DNA from: Telmatactis stephensoni
Taxonomy: Eukaryota; Cnidaria; Anthozoa; Actiniaria; Isophelliidae
Direction: 5' to 3'
Length of the DNA: 64,000 nt
Assembly (NCBI GenBank): GCA_029948255.1
Contig: JALIZF010001689.1
Span: 1 to 64,000 of the forward strand
Every line of letters begins with the position of its first letter. Positions within the stretch are counted from its first letter, which is position 1. The translations under genes and the position numbers were made by a program. This document shows, in pieces, positions 61,901 to 64,000 of this stretch. The notes under the pieces were generated by a model. That model searched no databases and was not told the origin of the DNA. It saw only the letters and a program-made list of their open reading frames with translations.

Positions 61901-64000
61901 TATTTACTAGATACATGTACTATCTTTGTAGATATCTAATTCCAAAGAAGCATAAACCTGAGTATGACATACTGGTTGGTATTGATGCTGATAGACGCCC
62001 ACCACAGCGACCCCAAAGTGCACTTTTTTCTGATTCTTTATCAAGATCATCTACTATGGATGACATGGACTTAATGAGGTAAATATCAATTGGACTCATA
62101 ATGAAGGGTTGCCCATCAAAATGGCCTAAGTGATTTTTTGATGATGACCCAACAAATAATATTAATTTTTTGGTCTAACTAGTAATGTGAATTGATGTCA
62201 TTTTATACTATTGAGAAAACTTGAAATTATCATCAGAAGTGGCACTCTTGAAAGCCATTTTTATTCAAATATAGAGAGTCCTTTCATTGGTTCTGTTTAC
62301 TCCAATCACATGATTTGTTTGTGTTACTAATTAAAAGCTGTTTTAAAGTTCACATCATTCTATCTTTCCTCCCATCCATGCATTTCTCCACTCATCCACT
62401 TGCCTACTGTCTCACATAGCCATTTGTCTATCAGTTAGTGAATTCATCCATTCACCCATGCCCCAATTCATTCATCCCTTCATTCATCTATACATCTAAC
62501 TACCCATCTATTTGTCCATTCAATTCATGGTTTCCAATTCATTAGTATATTCATTCATTCAAACAATGAAAATTTGTCGTATATTAATGTATAAAAAGTT
62601 CTATCCATTCATCCATTGATGCATCCATCTATCCATTCATTCATTAAATTCGTTCAATCATCCATATATCTATTTGAATGTCCATTAATTCATTCATTCA
62701 AACAAAGTCAATTTCTCATGTATCAACAGAACCTGGTCATCAGGTAGCAGTATGGACTTAATAGGGCACCACAGGAATGTCCAAGCCCACTCACCAAGGT
62801 GAAAATACCAACCATTACCCAACTGTTTATTTCTAAATCCATTTTGTATTGTCCTTACATTCTTATATTTGATGTTTTACAGAACTGTGCGTGTTAAAAG
62901 AGGACCAGGATCAGGCTTTGGTTTCACATTAAGTGGCGACACACCTGTATTTGTCAAGTCCATTGACAAGGGAGGACCAGCCGAACTTGCTAAGCTAAAA
63001 CCAGGGGACCACATCCTGGAAGTTAATGGCTTAAATGTCAGGTATCAGTGTAAACAAATTAGTCCTTAATTTGGAATATATATTAGGCAAAATTGTACCA
63101 ATTGAAAAAATTTAAAAAATTGTACTTTGTGATTGCAATTTGCAATAGAGTGGTTTTTGTATGAGTGGGAACACTGTATGGTTACGATACGATATGGTTA
63201 CAACGGGAATTTCAAATGTTTTTATTGAAACTATGACATACTGGTACAGTTACGATACGGTACGGTAAGTTTCCCACTCATATGAAAACGACTCTATATT
63301 GCTCATATTGTCAATTACTGCAATAGCAACAAGCAAGTTGTTTTGTGACAAGTTCCTACACCAGTTGCATGCAGGATAGTCAAATTATGATGCAAAAAGG
63401 AGAAGGTCTTTGTACTTTGCAGTTAAATGGAAGTATATGCTACATGGTAGCCTTTGCAACACTAGCAAAGCAACAATAGCATTCAATTTTGCCATATATA
63501 TTTTTGGCTGTCACCTTTAATGTAGGTTTTTTATATATCCCTCCTCAAATATTATTGAATATTCTCCAGAGATTTTAAAGCAGACAGCTACAATAAATTT
63601 GAAGTAACTGGCACTTGCCAATCAAGTCCTTGTAGACCACAGCTAGGACTTTTGTCATTTGTCCAATTATAGTTTATAGCTGGTGCTTGATATGGTGATT
63701 TGCTTCTGGTAGACACTGGCTACTTCATACATTCCTTGGTGATTAACAACTAACCAAAATCAATGATTATCTTTGTATAGAGGCAAAAGGCATGGTACAG
63801 TTGTAGAACTTCTAAAAGGCAGTGGTACTTACCCTAGTCTGCTTGTCCAGTGGCGACCTTTAAGTGCTCTCAAGCACCAATCATCAGTGTCAACTATTGG
63901 TTCAAGATCAGGTCGATCTGTAAAGTTTGATAGTGATGACTCCATACGTAGGTCTGGGTCTATGGCTTCAAGGTCATCCTCTAGGACTGAGCAACTCCTC
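58989..64000 (+). CDS. GRID2IP: Delphilin-like PDZ scaffold (5' part; continues past window)
   Basis: Exons 58989-59543, 60722-60876, 61932-62078, 62730-62798, 62883-63041 and 63781 onward are in phase and give 435 codons to the window edge. The first PDZ (residues ~7-76) begins WPEAFGFKIAG and continues QAGLQPGDQILELNGE. The WP-[DE/EA]-FGF start and the RVPP motif after the domain match my memory of long-form delphilin. A second PDZ follows (~80-158, GRFGFTVRG, MRPGDLVLKVNGVNVR). Exons 2-3 look like the harmonin-homology/L27-like helical region (YARDRSIEQLAKSLLDVL), and a third PDZ starts at ~309 (GFGFTLSGD, LKPGDHILEVNG). Mammalian delphilin binds the GluD2 tail at Purkinje synapses and ends in FH1-FH2; whether FH2 is present here lies beyond 64000. 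Whirlin/harmonin-type scaffolds are the alternative. Confidence 0.8.
61152..61311. mobile_element. 160-bp palindromic MITE in delphilin-like intron 2
   Basis: GAAGGGTTCTCTGTGAAAAC / CTGTTTTCACAGAGATCAACCCTTC, inner AAGTGACTTTTTGATG / CATCAAAAAAGTCACTT. A half copy (GAAGGGTTGCCCATCAAAAT...AAGTGATTTTTTGATG) lies at 62102-62145 in the next intron. Confidence 0.75.
62365..62720. repeat. CATT/CATC-rich simple sequence
   Basis: Degenerate CATTCATCCATT-type tetranucleotide run in intron 3 of the delphilin-like gene. A similar array occurs at 48205-48320. Confidence 0.7.
63150..63297. mobile_element. 148-bp palindromic MITE in delphilin-like intron 5
   Basis: TAGAGTGGTTTTTGTATGAG / CTCATATGAAAACGACTCTA ends. 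The inner part carries repeated GGTTACGATACG / CAGTTACGATACGG motifs. Confidence 0.7.

Overview
This is intron-rich eukaryotic nuclear DNA from an animal, most likely an anthozoan cnidarian (stony coral or sea anemone). The introns are AT-rich with GT-AG ends. The genes are metazoan: unkempt, an AHR-type bHLH-PAS factor, a PIDD1-like LRR-ZU5-UPA-death-domain protein, two genes of formin/delphilin type and histone H3. Many palindromic mobile elements recur, including ones with poly-G/C ends, a GGGCCCGGTTGTTCGAA-type end, and tRNA-derived SINEs; from memory these resemble coral and anemone repeats. The species call is inference, because no search could be run.

Layout. (1) 0.3-1.1 kb, minus: FTCDNL1-type formiminotransferase N-subdomain protein, head-to-head with (2) 1.7-13.7 kb, plus: unkempt (CCCH zinc fingers plus RING), all 13 coding exons found, with one apparent 1-base deletion in exon 2. 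(3) 17.4-31.5 kb, plus: complete 12-exon AHR homologue (677 aa). (4) 31.5-38.2 kb: gene-free block packed with inverted-repeat elements and SINEs. (5) 38.2-43.1 kb, minus: PIDD1-like protein of 1008 aa with two death domains. (6) 44.9-45.3 kb, minus: single intronless histone H3. (7) 47.9-56.9 kb, minus: formin with an N-terminal membrane hairpin, a short FH1 and an FH2 domain, rebuilt from 14 exons; its last exon was not found. (8) 58.1-58.4 kb, minus: possible small two-exon gene. (9) 59.0 kb to the window end, plus: delphilin (GRID2IP)-like protein with at least three PDZ domains and a harmonin-homology region; the gene runs off the window.

Functional reading. The genes are not an operon. 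UNK (RNA binding/translation control), AHR (transcription), PIDD-like (death/NF-kB scaffold) and the two actin/scaffold genes are independent units. The membrane formin and the delphilin-like scaffold are divergently placed about 2.1 kb apart, and both belong to families that link membranes to actin.

Most striking points: the membrane-anchored formin architecture; the PIDD-like protein with tandem death domains, one HFS and one HFT autoproteolysis-type motif; two ~1.8 kb foldback elements flanked by TTAA, one with its empty target site still visible next to it; a near-perfect 376-bp hairpin carrying exon-like sequence; and the unkempt frameshift, which looks like a lost G in a GGG run.
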